Of a stretch of DNA of 64,000 nt, positions 1 through 11,035 are shown in pieces (the stretch's first letter is position 1; each line of letters begins with the position of its first letter). The stretch is from Trileptium ribeirensis (Eukaryota; Nematoda; Enoplea; Enoplida; Thoracostomopsidae), in assembly GCA_030248225.1 (NCBI GenBank), contig JASANE010030195.1, positions 1 to 64,000 on the forward strand, in the 5' to 3' direction. The notes under the pieces were generated by a model. That model was not told where the DNA came from, did not search any database, and saw only the letters and a program-made list of their open reading frames with translations. The translations under genes were made by a program, and so were the position numbers.

Positions 1-1179
1 TAAGATAAGGCTTTACACAAATATGTGTATTTCAATCGTTTACATCCGTCGCATTACTTCAAGTGACTATGAGCAACAATTTTGTAAGTATCTTTGAAGC
101 CGCTTCAGTTAGCTATATATGCAGAAAGTACGCATTCCGTATGTTCGCATAGGTGAACATGCGTCATAAAGGGTTAAAGTACATTACTATGGAAAATGCA
201 TTTTGGAATAGAAAAATGTTTAAATTGCATACAGTTTCGACATTTTTATCTTTTGGTGCTCTACTGTTTTGTACACTGTGTCAAAAATGAGGATGATTGC
301 CATCCAAACTTAAGTTTACGCTGTATTTTAGTTTAACTTGTGAGTAATAAAGTGTGGTTAATGGTTTCACATCAACTTCGAATCAATAAGGTATTCCTAA
401 CAACCACTGGGTCAGTGCTGAAAATTCGACATTTGTGTGACTCGCATAAATCATTAACGGATTGATCAATTTTGATAAACTTTTTTGAATCGGCGACTCC
501 TGAAGTTTTGTGCTCTCCATTTGAGACCGAATTTGCAACGCTTCGTCTTTACACTATAACATTTAAGTTATAAATATTTTATGAGATAAATGCATAGCTA
601 GTTTTTCTTTTTCATATAGATCATTGTACTTTATTTTTGGATTCCAACCCGCTGCATACACGCAAATTCTAACGGTATCTGGAATTTCGCCGTTCATGCG
701 CTTCTGTATTTTAAAGTGTAATGCTAAAAGTTATGCAAAGAAGCTTTGCAATGCGCGCTAAACTGTTTAGAAAAAAGTCTCGGTTTTTTATGAGTAATAT
801 GTATTGTATGTTCTATATCTTAATAACAATTCAATTACGAAAAATGAGAGACTGTGCTTTACAAACTTGATGTTTAAACAATAATTTAAACTAGAAGCTT
901 CACCTTGCCCTTAGGTTTCTGTCGTAGGATACTTCTTACGTGGAATTAGCAGGCAAGAACCTGCTAAAAATCTCTATTTTTCGTAGTAATATTTTGGAAA
1001 AACAGAAAATTTATTTAGTAGTAACGTTATTACATAAATCAAGTGCTCATAGCCATAGATTACGTAGAATCTATTGGCAACATTGATGTAACCTAGATTT
1101 CTAACTATTAGTTAATTTCCGAAAAAGGAGGGGGATATTAAAAATGGACGGTACATTATGCTTAGAAGACTCCATTTCC
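1..1179. other. AT-rich non-coding stretch
   Basis: No open frame of interest and no recognisable repeat on either strand. It would lie inside, or beyond, the last intron seen of the minus-strand kinesin gene. I looked here for the kinesin motor motifs (P-loop GQTGSGKT, switch II DLAGSER) in reverse orientation and found none. Confidence 0.5.
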
Positions 1180-1528
1180 TTTTAGCTCCGCGAAACAAAT
1201 GAATGGAACAAATGGAATTATTTCAAACGAGTTTACGGTACCTGAACAGGCGATGGGTCATATATTTACGGAACTACCTGCTGGTACAATGATATATACA
1301 AAAGGGTTGGAACAAAAACGGTTTTTTGAACATTGTATCGGAAATTTACCGTTTCTGGTTGTGGATGTAGCTGAGGATGGAATCCCTAGCTACAAAATGT
1401 TGGAACGGTACGTATGGGCTGACGGTTGCTCCTTCCACAAGAAAAAACCGTTGGTACAGCAACGATTTTGCAGTTTATTTCGCTTGAAATTACTTGTAAA
1501 CTATTTAACCTTGCGTAACTATTTCTAA
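1180..1528 (+). CDS. Candidate exon or ORF remnant, unrecognised
   Basis: The frame is open from an acceptor-like ccttttag at about 1179 through ATG 1199 to a TAA after 1525, giving about 110 codons from the ATG. Visible features are a MIYTKGLEQKRFFEHC segment, a LPFLVVDV strand-like segment, and a GCSFH...RFC pattern near the end. Short ORFs with a 'KGxEK...C..H...C' layout recur in invertebrate genomes near mobile DNA, and this one resembles them, but I cannot name the family. It is on the strand opposite the kinesin gene, so it is either nested in an intron or a mobile-element relic. The last ~15 residues (VNYLTLRNYF) may already be intronic read-through. Confidence 0.3.
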
Positions 1529-2433
1529 GCATTGGATTATATTATTCTGCATCAGAAGCGATTGGAGTTCAATCACAGATTATATATCAGTAACAGTTAA
1601 AGCTTTTTGCTCTTGTTGTTCAATAATTTTGCATCCATAATCGATAGGCTTAGCGGGAAAAATGAAATAAAAATAGTATTAAATACATAATAACACATGT
1701 ACGATCGATCATTGAGTCCTAACGTCTTTTGTCCTTCCACTTGGGACTAAATTACTAGCTGCCCGTTTTTTCCACTTTATGGCAAAACGCATTTTGACCG
1801 ATTTTCATTTTTATGTAAATACCCAATTAAAAAATGCTTAAAGAAGTTATATAGACAGTTTATTCTCTGAATTTGCTTCGTTCTTTATTTTTAACCCTTT
1901 TTATTTCTGTACTTTTCTTTTAAATTCCGGATTTATTGAGGTTTCGTTTTGCCCATGCAGATCTGTATTTAGAGTAAATGTAATGTCCTACAATTTATAG
2001 CTTAACAATTCTAACATTGCATCTATAATCTGTCTCAACATTAAAATAAACGTTGTGTCGTTCCATTACACTGCATCTAAAGCCATGGATGCTGGCTCTG
2101 ACTATTAATCTTCTTCGCTCGAGGTAGAACATTTTTGGTTTATACTGCTTATAGCAAATATTTTTGTTATTATAAATATTATAGCAAATATATGCTTATA
2201 AGCCACAGTAAACTACTGTTTATTGTGCCACGAATATATTTGATCGGCGTTAAATGTGTTTTTCATAACTATATTTACGATTTTATTAACAGTATCAATC
2301 TGTAAAATTTATTTGATTAGAAAATAGTAAAATATGAAACCAAAGGTTATGATGGAAAACTGATAAGCGAGCGTTCTTGGTGTTTCTTGTTAATTTAACG
2401 AAAAGTTCAAAAAGAATTGTATTGTATTTGCAG
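1529..2433. other. AT-rich non-coding stretch
   Basis: No supported gene. Locally repetitive AT-rich sequence (ttattataaatattatagcaaatata around 2150-2190) and nothing else that can be named. Confidence 0.5.
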
Positions 2434-2533
2434 AATAGACTGATAATGGATAAATATAATCAACTCAGTGTTCCAAAAAGTAAGCACAATTTCCAGATAT
2501 TTGATCGGCTCCAAGTAAGCATTCCGGCCGGAG
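2434..2533 (+). CDS. Possible small internal exon, unrecognised
   Basis: A 100-nt open segment is bounded on the left by a good acceptor (ttgtatttgcag at 2422-2433) and on the right by a strong donor (gag|gtaagt, GT at 2534). It reads N-R-L-I-M-D-K-Y-N-Q-L and ends F-D-R-L-Q-V-S-I-P-A-G. An alternative donor (caa|gtaagc) lies about 20 nt earlier. The splice signals are the only support; chance is possible in AT-rich DNA. It could belong with the candidate exon at 1180-1528 on the same strand, but phases cannot be checked. Confidence 0.2.
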
Positions 2534-3554
2534 GTAAGTATCTACGTTTAACATTTATGGACATGATTTTTAAGTGACTTACATTTCGAATAAATACCAA
2601 ACAAAACTTCAATTTACCGATTTATTTCCTACTACCGTTGAGCTTAGTTCTACTGCAGTTACGGACAATAGCAATCCAATAAATCGCAAAATAAACGTAA
2701 TTATAAAACAACAAAATAAACGAATGTCTAAACGAAGTGATTGAAAAAATAGATGCAAAACGTAAAAATCACAAATGAAATGTAGTAATGTATACAAAAT
2801 AAATGACAAAATGGACAAAAACTAACGAAATAAACAAATTTAAAGACGGTTTCGTTATAACTGGAACTGTTAAAAATTGACATAAAATTTCAGAGGTTTT
2901 AATGAATAATTGTGGTAAAAGGCAAAACACAACGCACGTTTTTGAAAAGATGCTCTGAGATTTTCTTGCGGAGCATTCGAATGTTTGTCAAAAACACAAC
3001 GCACGTTTTTGAGGTTTCTGAAAAGGTTCCCAATGGGACCACAAAAACGACTGTCCCCAAAAGGGGTCTTATACTACTCGCAACATTACCACGTCCCTAC
3101 AAGATGTCCACGTCCCTTCTGCACATAATAGCGGCAATTTTTTGGTCAAGCACCTCTAAGTTTTTTCAGAATATTGAAAAACTGTGTTTTTTATTCGGAA
3201 AATTTTACCGAAAAAAAAAACGCTATCTACAATCACCGTTAACGTAATGTAATTGAGCTGCTCACAGTTTTCGTCGATGTAAATCAAACTTCAAACATTA
3301 CTTCAAACAGACGTTTCATCAGACAAATTCGGTGCCAGATTTGTCATTATCTTCCATTGCGTGTGAGCGCCACCCGATTTTGTTGTCGTCGCGGTTAAGA
3401 ACATACAATTGTTGTTATTATCATTAAAAACACGGCACTCGGTTGCTTTGTTGCAGAATGTTTACCCTTGAAGCATAATGGATATGGCGTACGTACTTTA
3501 TGTTGCTGCTGTTGCGGCATGAAGAAAAGTAGATGCATCGATGCAGTGTTATAT
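2534..3554. other. Non-coding stretch with a short direct repeat
   Basis: No supported gene. The 20-mer aaacacaacgcacgtttttg occurs at 2925 and again at 2992, a local duplication 67 bp apart. The rest is AT-rich and featureless. Confidence 0.45.
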
Positions 3555-4080
3555 AGTTGCTGTTGTATTCCCCCTACGCGACCCCACCCCCTTCACCCTT
3601 TGAGCGTTGCTGCTGCAAGTGACGAGCGACAGCTTGCTAAGCGTCGCTCGGAGCCGCCTGCTGATGAGCGGCGACAGCTTTTGCACCATCTGGCTCCCAA
3701 GAATCGTCGTGTTCAATAACCTTGAGATGCCGCTTGTAGTTGTTCCAGATAAGTTGAACATCGTCGAGTGCTGGAAACTGATGTAGCTCCTCCTATGGTT
3801 TTCTTGACCAATGATTCGCCTTTTTACCGCCAATCGCCTGATAACTAAGTGGTCCGTCATAAATTTGGCGGATATTGACTTTTGCAAGGTCCATTCGTTT
3901 CGGCCACATGAAAACTCGCGAGAGCGGAATCTGCCACAGGAACGACAGCTCCGCAGCGTTGTTTGGAGCGTGATCGTCATTCGAAAAAAACTTTGAGTAA
4001 TTGTCCGATATCCACAGTTTCTGCAAAATAGACTGCGTAAAATTGTTGGTCAGCTGCTTCCAACTCAACCAACTTCTTAT
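3555..4080 (-). pseudogene. Degenerate coding remnant of unknown origin
   Basis: On the minus strand one frame from about 4068 to 3590 reads like real protein: SKFFSNDDHAPNN, SRVFMWPKRMDLAKV and IRQIYDGPLSYQAIGG. An in-frame TAG at about 3790 is followed in the same frame by FPALDDVQLIWNNYKRHLKV and DDSWEPDGAKAVAAHQQ, then another stop. Composition is much richer in W, P and D than the AT-rich surroundings, so this is probably a decayed gene. It begins only ~40 bp downstream of the end of the pogo/Tigger transposase remnant on the same strand. It is not part of the conserved transposase domains I can recognise, so it may be an extra element gene, captured host sequence or an unrelated pseudogene. 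Confidence 0.4.
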
Positions 4081-4108
4081 GTACGAAGGATAAATGGTTG
4101 GTCAAAGC

Positions 4109-5943
4109 TCAATAGCTCATTGTTACTCTAGCATATCCTGCGTTCTCATCTGATTCGCTCTCCGAAATGATGGAATCACTCTCTGACTCCGATTCTGTTT
4201 TACGTTTTGCATTTATTCTAGCTAGCGGCAATTTGGCTGAAGTCCATGGCGGTCGACTTTCTTGAGTTCTGATTGCGCCGTTCTTCTTTAAAAGCAACAG
4301 CTTTCATAGACGGACTTGACGTCAACAGTTCACTTGAAGTTGGTCGTTTGTTAGCTAACCATTCGTCTTCCTTGGATTGTTGCTCTTCCGGAGTGAGGAG
4401 AAGCCGTCGTCGGGGTGTTGCTGATTCGGCGGTTCCGACTTCGCATTTACCCCAAACAGCTACCCACTGTAACGCCCAAATTGGCACAAGTCCAGGCACC
4501 GGAACGAGGGAACAGGTAGTTGTGTAGGTTTCGCCGGAATTGGCGTTGCATCAGCGGCCAGAGCTATTGGAACTCGCGGCGAAGCAGTGTGCTGCGGCGA
4601 CAAACTACGCAGTGTCTTACGAGGACTGGGTAGTTTTGTGAGCTCTTCGGACAAAGCATCGATGAGCTTGGGTTTTCCTCTACGAACGTGCTCTTCCCAT
4701 CCTTTGACCAAGTCTGGCTTGAAACGATTTCTGTCGTATTTGGTTGGATCGCACGGATATATGCCCGTAGTTGCGAAAGCGTTGATGATATGCTGTGGGT
4801 TGATTTCTCTGAATAAACGGTCAATGAATGTGCAAAATTCTCGCCTATTGATGGGCTTTGTGCGATCGTTGTCTCTGAGATCATCAGACAAATATCTAGA
4901 CCATCGTTGTTTCATCCAGCGAAAAGGCCCTCAATCCAAAGGTTGTAAAATATCGAAGTTTGAGCATTGTCACATTTTGTGCACGAGCATGTATAATCAC
5001 CTGCAGAGATACATGGGACGTGTGACCATCCATGAGCAGCAGCAACGGGCGTTCTGTAACTCGTTCACAAAAAGCCACAAAAAATTCGTAAAATATGTCT
5101 GCGGTCATCCAACCGTGGTCAGACACCTTAACTGTAAAGCCTTCGACGCAGTCGTCGGAAACTACGCGCTGTGGCATGTTTTTCAGTCGAAAAACCACAA
5201 ATGGTGGCAAAGGCACACCCTGAGCCGATACGCAGGCGACCACTGAAGTATTAGTACGGCCTTCCACCACGCGCGGCTGATACAGTTGCTGCCCGATATC
5301 ACCACAACCGCCTGCGGCGCCGGATCGTAATTAAATCCGGTCTCATCGCGATTATATACGCGGCTGCGTATGTCAGAACCTTCTGGAATTTGCTCATTTA
5401 GCATTTCGAAGTCTTCGTCAAGCATGTCATAAAACGGGAGGCTTACGAACGGGTTCTACGTCGTTTCGCTCCGGCTGACCGAAAGGCCTAGCGGTATCTT
5501 CGTCGAAAGATTATTCCGTGCCATAAACTCGTGTGTCCACTTACCGCTCGGCCCATCAGGTCCGAAACCAGCGATCTCGTATATTTCACAGTACTCCCGG
5601 ACAACCAACGGTACCTCTGTAGGTTTCAGTCCCTTGCCGGCCCGCGCTATAACCTTTATCAGCATCGCAATATCTTGTTCCTGCGCTTCAGTTAGTATAT
5701 ACAGCCTTTCTACCCTGCCTCGGAGAACCACTTCCATCGCCTCTCTCAATTTCATGTACTTTTCAATAAATTGTGATCACGCTGATGTTCGGAACCTTCG
5801 CATTTTTAGATATTTCGCGGTAGGACATGGAACCTTTGGCATCGATGTACTCCTGCGCTGCACGTTCGACTGTTGTTACCGTCCAAGCTTTAACTTTTGG
5901 CACATATTTATAATATTTGCGAGATTTTTTAGCATCAGACATT
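4109..5943 (-). pseudogene. pogo/Tigger-type DDE transposase, decayed
   Basis: Reads 5943 to 4109 and would be about 610 residues if uninterrupted, a normal size for a Tigger-like transposase. Order of parts: an N-terminal psq-type helix-turn-helix (MSDAKKSRKYYKY..., with ERAAQEYIDAKGSMSYREI), a CENP-B-type helix-turn-helix (KLREAMEVV to TKIPLGLSVSR, 5755-5456), then the DDE catalytic region. All three catalytic aspartates are visible: YNRDETGF (~5360), LLLMDGHTSH (~5020) and LQPLD (~4940). The C-terminal part has the usual GIYPCDPTKYDRNRFKPD stretch and an acidic Ser/Glu tail ending near 4110. Breaks: a frame change near 5757, another near 5270, one near 4955, and a TGA right after LQPLD. 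Known for the family: cut-and-paste transposition at TA targets. I could not find convincing terminal inverted repeats. Confidence 0.85.
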
Positions 5944-6103
5944 TAAAAAACCTTAATTGCAGATTAGTAAAAATAATTAAATTAATAAGCTAATAGTAAA
6001 ATTGAATATATTCTGTTTACAATACTTATAACCTGAAGCAGAATAGGCTAATTTTCAGAAAAGCTTAATTGTAACTATATTTGAACATTGCAGCTATGTA
6101 TTT

Positions 6104-6151
6104 TATTTCGGTAACAGATGCCCGAAAACACTAAAAATCGTTACCGAAATA
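6104..6151. repeat. Inverted repeat with 12-bp arms
   Basis: TATTTCGGTAAC at 6104-6115 is mirrored by GTTACCGAAATA at 6140-6151. A third copy of the same 12-mer lies at 6495-6506. These sit 160-560 bp upstream of the pogo/Tigger transposase start, so they might derive from transposon ends, but no partner was found on the far side. Confidence 0.5.
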
Positions 6152-6665
6152 CAGGACAGTGTACGCTTCAAAACTGAGTAAAGATTTTCATAAACGGTCT
6201 TCTCAGCATAATTGTTTACGTATTTGGGCCATATTCGATGAGAAACACAACTGACGGTCCGATCACGCGTAGTTCATAGCAGTTAACTTATTTGCACTTT
6301 AACTCGTTTTTACCCAAAAATCCGATAATTTTTAAAGGTTGATATCCGCTGAAGTTAAGTATGTAGACAAAGGTAAGCAATGCGCCTTCCTTAAAATCAG
6401 TTAGATTTCTATATATAGTCTTCAAAATTAATCGAAGATTATTTAATTTTAGAATTTTGACGTATTTTTATTTTGGTAAAAATCATCTGTTTTTTATTTC
6501 GGTAACTGGCCTATAGTTCTTCACAAAACCTCCCGCGAACTCTCAGTATTACGATCAAATACACATTTCCTCAGCGCTTAAACTAGCAATAAATAGCGGA
6601 AAGTGCCCTTAACTCGGATACTGAACAGATCGGTCTCCAGTTTCCACTCTTGAACAAACACCTAC

Positions 6666-6833
6666 CTTTAATTCCTGAATTTTTTCGTGAAGCAGCCGTC
6701 GTGTTCGCTCGTCTATACGTGCTTGTTCCTTAAGTTCAGCAATTAACGCTTCGTTTGAAGCAAGGCACGCTTGTTGCTCGTCGATTCTTTGTTTTCGTTT
6801 ATTAATATCGTCGCCAAGAAATTCGGTTTTAGT
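6666..6833 (-). CDS. KIFC1: Kinesin-14 (KIFC1-like) exon 7, stalk-motor neck
   Basis: Exon of 168 nt, phase 0 at both ends. Acceptor ttatttttag ends at 6834 and the donor is aaag|gtaggt (GT at 6665-6664). It encodes 56 residues beginning TKTEFLGDD and ending ERTRRLLHEKIQELK, a heptad-rich coiled coil. In KIFC1/Ncd kinesins the ending R-R-L-H-N...Q-E-L-K is directly followed by GNIRVFCR, the first strand of the motor domain, so this exon ends at the neck-motor boundary. The kinesin-14 role is minus-end-directed movement on microtubules in spindle assembly and pole focusing. The motor exons should lie further left. No such exon was recognised in 1-6665. Confidence 0.85.
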
Positions 6834-7369
6834 CTAAAAATAATGCATTGTCACAAAAGCCATAGTAAGTAATATAATTTATTATTCAGCAACATAAAGT
6901 AACATGTGGTAGCCGAAGCAATAATATGAATAGTTAAACCTGCAGTATTAGCTACACTACTAAACGTAGAAATCCTATCTTCGAAACTGATCATTTTGGA
7001 AAGATGCATTCTGTAGATACTGCCAGATAGTAAACAAAGCACATAGAATCTAAATTCCTGGAATATACAGCACTTGTAAATCTCTTAAAACTATATCATT
7101 TTGTCTTGAAACGGTATGTTGGGCAAAGTGGAAGTTAAAGATTCAGGTCATTTTACACGTTGAGGTAAATTTCCATGCACAGGATAAAGACGTAGTTACT
7201 CAAAATGTCACCTGTTAACCGAAAGGCTGCTGTTAGACTGATTCGACAGATTTGAATTTGCTGGATATTAGTAGTATGTGTAATAGCCAAGGTGGTGAAT
7301 TCTGAGCCTTGAATATGCACATTAGAAAGACGTGCGCAGCTATATTGAGCATCAACTTACAAAATGAAC

Positions 7370-7724
7370 CGAGTATGAGACAGGTTGATTTAATCGTTGT
7401 GAAGATATAGAGGGTAAATTACAACAATGTAGCAATATTATATGGGACAAAATGAGCCATATAATTCGAGCGTTTGTGAAGATATTGTCGTTGTCGTGTA
7501 TTTTGGGGCCCATAGGCCCATTAAAACACTGGTTTGAACCAACCCTACAGTGTAAATGACACAGCGTACCGCTATGTGCAGCTATATAGAGGTGAATTGT
7601 ACTGTGTTTAATGAGATGAACTGAAATGAGATGAATAACACGCATGTAGCTCAAGCGGTCGTAGAGGTATTTTAATTTCGTATATCTTGGGTCCATGGGC
7701 CGCACCATTGAACACCCCATTTTG
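7370..7724. repeat. Tandem-like repeat family A, two units of ~182 bp
   Basis: Two related units carry the landmarks gtgtattttgggg/cccatagg, 'accctacagtgtaaa' and 'gcagctatatagagg'. The landmark ggcccataggccca (about 7507) recurs as gggtccatgggccgc (about 7689). The same family forms a longer array at 9790-11035. The function is unknown; it looks like a decayed minisatellite or the interior of a mobile element. Confidence 0.6.
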
Positions 7725-8080
7725 ACCCAACCATGCAACGTAAACAACAGCACACACATGCAGTCATCAGGGAGTAATCGGAATGCCGGTACCGGCTGGT
7801 GTTTGTCAGTCGAAGTCCCGGTTTCATGTTCTTTGGATATCTGCGCAGCAGGGAATAACCGGAACCGTCCATTTAAACCGGATCCGGAACCTGGTCTTCG
7901 AAACCCAACCATGCAACGTAAACAACAGCACACACATGCAGTCATCAGGGAGTAATCGGAATGCCGGTACCGGCTGGTGTTTGTCAGTCGAAGTCCCGGT
8001 TTCATGTTCTTTGGATATCTGCGCAGCAGGGAATAACCGGAACCGTCCATTTAAACCGGATCCGGAACCTGGTCTTCGAA
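7725..8080. repeat. Perfect 178-bp tandem duplication
   Basis: 7725-7902 and 7903-8080 are identical by eye over all 178 bases. The unit holds family-A sequence, a 3'-type hAT terminus in reverse orientation starting at CAGGGAGTAATCGG (7768), the 8-bp target site ctgcgcag, and the first 54 bases of the hAT element that continues intact only after the second copy. Perfect identity in otherwise decayed repeats means a recent event, or an assembly artefact. Confidence 0.9.
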
Positions 8081-9123
8081 ATTTATATATAGTAAAACAG
8101 ATGAAGAAGAAAGAAGAAATGAAGGTATAGTGGATTTAAAATGCATTAAACATAACTTTTACATTAACTTAATGTATTGCGATGTTATTATTGCCTTTCT
8201 GAAGCTTTAGAGACTGAGGAGGCTAATAATGTTTATTTATCGATCAAATATGTCGGTTTTTGGACATTCAGAGCAAAAAATGTCTTCCACTATACACTAC
8301 TGCGTCAAATCGAATGTGCTTACAAAGCTTGGAGCGCAGAATACACACTTTCGCTCTGTCTCCAGTCGCCTCCCTTTACTACACATACGTTTGTTGCATG
8401 TTCTTCTGTAGGAAACTTAAAATTATTGGTTTATATGATTCTAAGAGAAAATAATAGATAAAAGGTAATTTTGTGATCAGTGGTCAGAGACACTGTTTAG
8501 GATAGCGTTGGACAAACAGTGCCCGTCAGTTAGATCATAATGATGATAACTTTCTAATCAGAATGCTATAAATGAGACACACTGTGATGCTGCTCGCAGA
8601 GTTTCAATAAATACAGTTCATTGCCAAGAACGCAGTTTCTAGCTGCGTTGCAGATAACGTTAGTTTACTTCAATTTAGACTGATTTACCAAGTTTACAAG
8701 CGCACTGGCGAGTGCTTGACGCGATTTATGTTAGCCAAGCATACCCTAAGTACTTCTGCGTAAGCCATACTCTGTTACAGAGTTAAACCGGTTTAATTCG
8801 AACGTATCCCACAGACTTCTGGATGTGTAAAATAGCTGCTACAACCATCGACCTGGCCTTGATTTCACAAACTCCTGCAGGTTATTATGCTCAAATTATG
8901 TGCCCTACTTACGTTTCACACGACAAATTAGTTAGTTAATCTTTTGTTTTGCTTGGTTGTATTGGAGCTTGATCATTGTATAATATATATTACATATGTT
9001 TTGATTACAGGATGAAGCAAAAAACGTGGAAAATTGCAAACAAAATTTTTAAACCGGAATTCCTGTTCCGGCATGGTTTTTGCCCTTTGCAAGAACCGCA
9101 ACCGGAATTCCGGTTACTCCCTG
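8027..9123 (+). mobile_element. Non-autonomous hAT element, copy 1
   Basis: 1097 bp. It begins CAGGGAATAACCGGAACC and ends GGAATTCCGGTTACTCCCTG, which are imperfect inverted termini of the CAGGG type common in hAT elements. It is flanked by an exact 8-bp direct repeat, ctgcgcag, at 8019-8026 and 9124-9131, the target length expected for hAT. The interior has the family landmarks cctggtcttcgaaatttata near the left end and tttttgccctttg near the right end. An open frame of ~94 codons (8177-8461) has no transposase features. Orientation is defined here by the 'cctggtcttcgaa' end as left. Confidence 0.93.
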
Positions 9124-9131
9124 CTGCGCAG

Positions 9132-9739
9132 CGTATTTTGTAATAAAAGGTCTTCATTTCCAGACAAAATTATTTAACAAGCTAAACCATAACTGAAACA
9201 CTATTCTTGACGCTATTTTGAAAGAAATTTATTCTGTGTTTTTGCTCGCTCACGCACCTTTGGTTAGGTCTTTGAATTTAACCAACAAATATTTATCGAC
9301 CTCTGCTAAATAGTTCATCAGACACAAAGAAATAACGCTAGCTCGAAATTTATAAAATCACAAGAAAAGTGTAATTTTAACAAAAGTTTGTAGGGCCCTA
9401 GTTGTTTCCGAATTGGTAGCTTTCGACGCAAGGACCGTAATTGCATTAATTGTATCCAGCTACCAAACCCTATAGCAAAATCAATAGCCACATCTAATCA
9501 TCAACGTGGAGCAAATTATTGAAGAAATGCCAAAATGTCACAAATTTTATTTTAGCATTTTTAAGCCAGTGCAGCACCTCACAAGGGTAGCGAAGCACTT
9601 TCAAAAACGTTTAATTAGGCGTACTTTGAAAACAACAAAACCATCATGTTTAACTGGTAAAATAACTATATGTGTCCATTATACAGGCCCAAAAAGCAAG
9701 AAGCCCCTTAATCCTTGTTTTAACTTTGCCAAATTGATA
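9132..9739. other. Intronic stretch with a dispersed repeat (family E)
   Basis: No gene. The segment 9380-9480 contains, in reverse, the same sequence seen at 49600-49700 (landmark ggtagctggata.aattaatgcaatt), so it is a low-copy dispersed repeat. Confidence 0.45.
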
Positions 9740-9788
9740 AGACCAAGGTTCCGGTTCCGCCAAAAAATCGAAGTTCCGATTACTCACT
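9740..9788 (+). mobile_element. Fragment of a hAT right terminus
   Basis: The bases ending gttccgattactcactgg are a diverged version of the right end of the hAT family (GGTTACTCCCTG), preceded by 'ggttccggttccgcc'. No left end accompanies it, so this is a relic. Confidence 0.55.
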
Positions 9789-9789
9789 G

Positions 9790-11035
9790 GCAGCTATATA
9801 GGGTGAAATAGAAGATAAAATGAGACCCACAACACCCAACCAGCTCGAGCGGCTATGGTGACATTGGAGTTTTCGTGTATTTTAGGCTACATTTACCCAT
9901 GGAACACCCACATTTTGACCGAGCTCTGCAACGTATACAACAGCACAATATGTGCAGCTATATAGAGCTGGTTTCTACAAATAGGCGAGACCCAACACCT
10001 GTTTCGACCTCTAACAGTTCATGACTCAGGCAAATTTTGGGCTCCCCCAGGTACTTTCCTACGCGATTAAAATTAAAATTTACCAAGTATTTTGCTGATT
10101 AGACTAAAAAAATGCTTATTTCCCCTAATTTTGGCCAAAAATCGTCAAATTTTCAATGTGGGACTAAAAGCCACTAAAATTTGCCCCGTTTCAGTAAGTT
10201 AGACATTATTGCGGTTTGCTGACCGTTACAGTACTTTATGTCCCCACCACAGTTCAATTGAGCGACCCCCCACCAGATGAAATTGTGGATTCATCGCCCA
10301 GGTATTTTCGCCTGCTCCATTTCCGAATTGGGGAGTTCACTCCCCAGGTTTAATTTTCGTTGTTTATAGAAGCTAGTAGGCTGAAAGACTAGAAAATGAA
10401 ACCAACACCTAGATATGTCCATCGATTATGGAGATATTAAAGTTTTCGGATATTTTGGGCCTCATGGACCCATGGAATACAATTTTAACCGAGACCTGCA
10501 ACGTAAACATCAACAACACAATATGTGCAACTATATAGAGCTGGCTTCTCCAAATAGGGAGCGGCCCCCAGCTATTTCGGCCTCCCCGAGTTCACGCCTC
10601 AGGTAAATTTTGCCCCCCCCCCTCCAGGTACTTTCCTACGCCATTAATACTAAATATTACTAAATTTTTGTCTGATTGACTAAAAAATACTAATTTCCCC
10701 CGATTTTGACTATGAGATCCCAATTTTTTTCTGTGATGCTAACAGTCCTCTTTTAGTAAGCACACTTCCATTCGGTTACTAAGTTAGGCAGTTTCGGCGT
10801 TTTCTGACGGTTACAGCACTTTATGTTCCCCCAGTTCAATTAGGCGACTCCCCACCAGATGTATTAGGGGAATCTTTCCCAGATATTTTCGGCTCTCCAA
10901 TTTCCGAATTGCGGGACCCTTAGCTCATGCCCCACGTATAATTTTTGTTTGGGGAAGCCAGTAGAGGGTGAATTACTCGAAAAATGATACCAACAACACC
11001 CAGATATCTCGAACGGTTATGGAGATAGCCAAAAA
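9790..11035. repeat. Repeat family A, array of ~580-590 bp units
   Basis: Landmarks recur with a period of about 580-590 bp: 'aacacccaaccagctcgagcgg' near 9830, 'aacacctagatatgtccatcg' near 10405 and 'aacacccagatatctcgaacgg' near 10995. Shared inner landmarks are 'cccatggaa', 'tgcaacgta.acaacagcaca', 'gcagctatatagagctgg' and 'ccaggtactttcctacgc'. Two full units and the start of a third are present, each about 15-25% diverged by eye. A run of C (10607-10622) interrupts the second unit. There is no coding potential. Confidence 0.7.

Noticed and set aside
4273..5246. Plus-strand frame of 219 codons across the pogo/Tigger relic
   Set aside because: Antisense shadow of the transposase; the minus strand carries the recognisable motifs.
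6104..6506. TATTTCGGTAAC repeats as terminal inverted repeats of the pogo/Tigger element
   Set aside because: No matching copy was found beyond the 3' end of the transposase (3.1-4.1 kb), so element borders cannot be claimed.
7352..8130. Overlapping 100-230 codon frames on both strands with repeated peptides
   Set aside because: They are shadows of the perfect 178-bp duplication; identical peptides arise from identical DNA, not from protein repeats.
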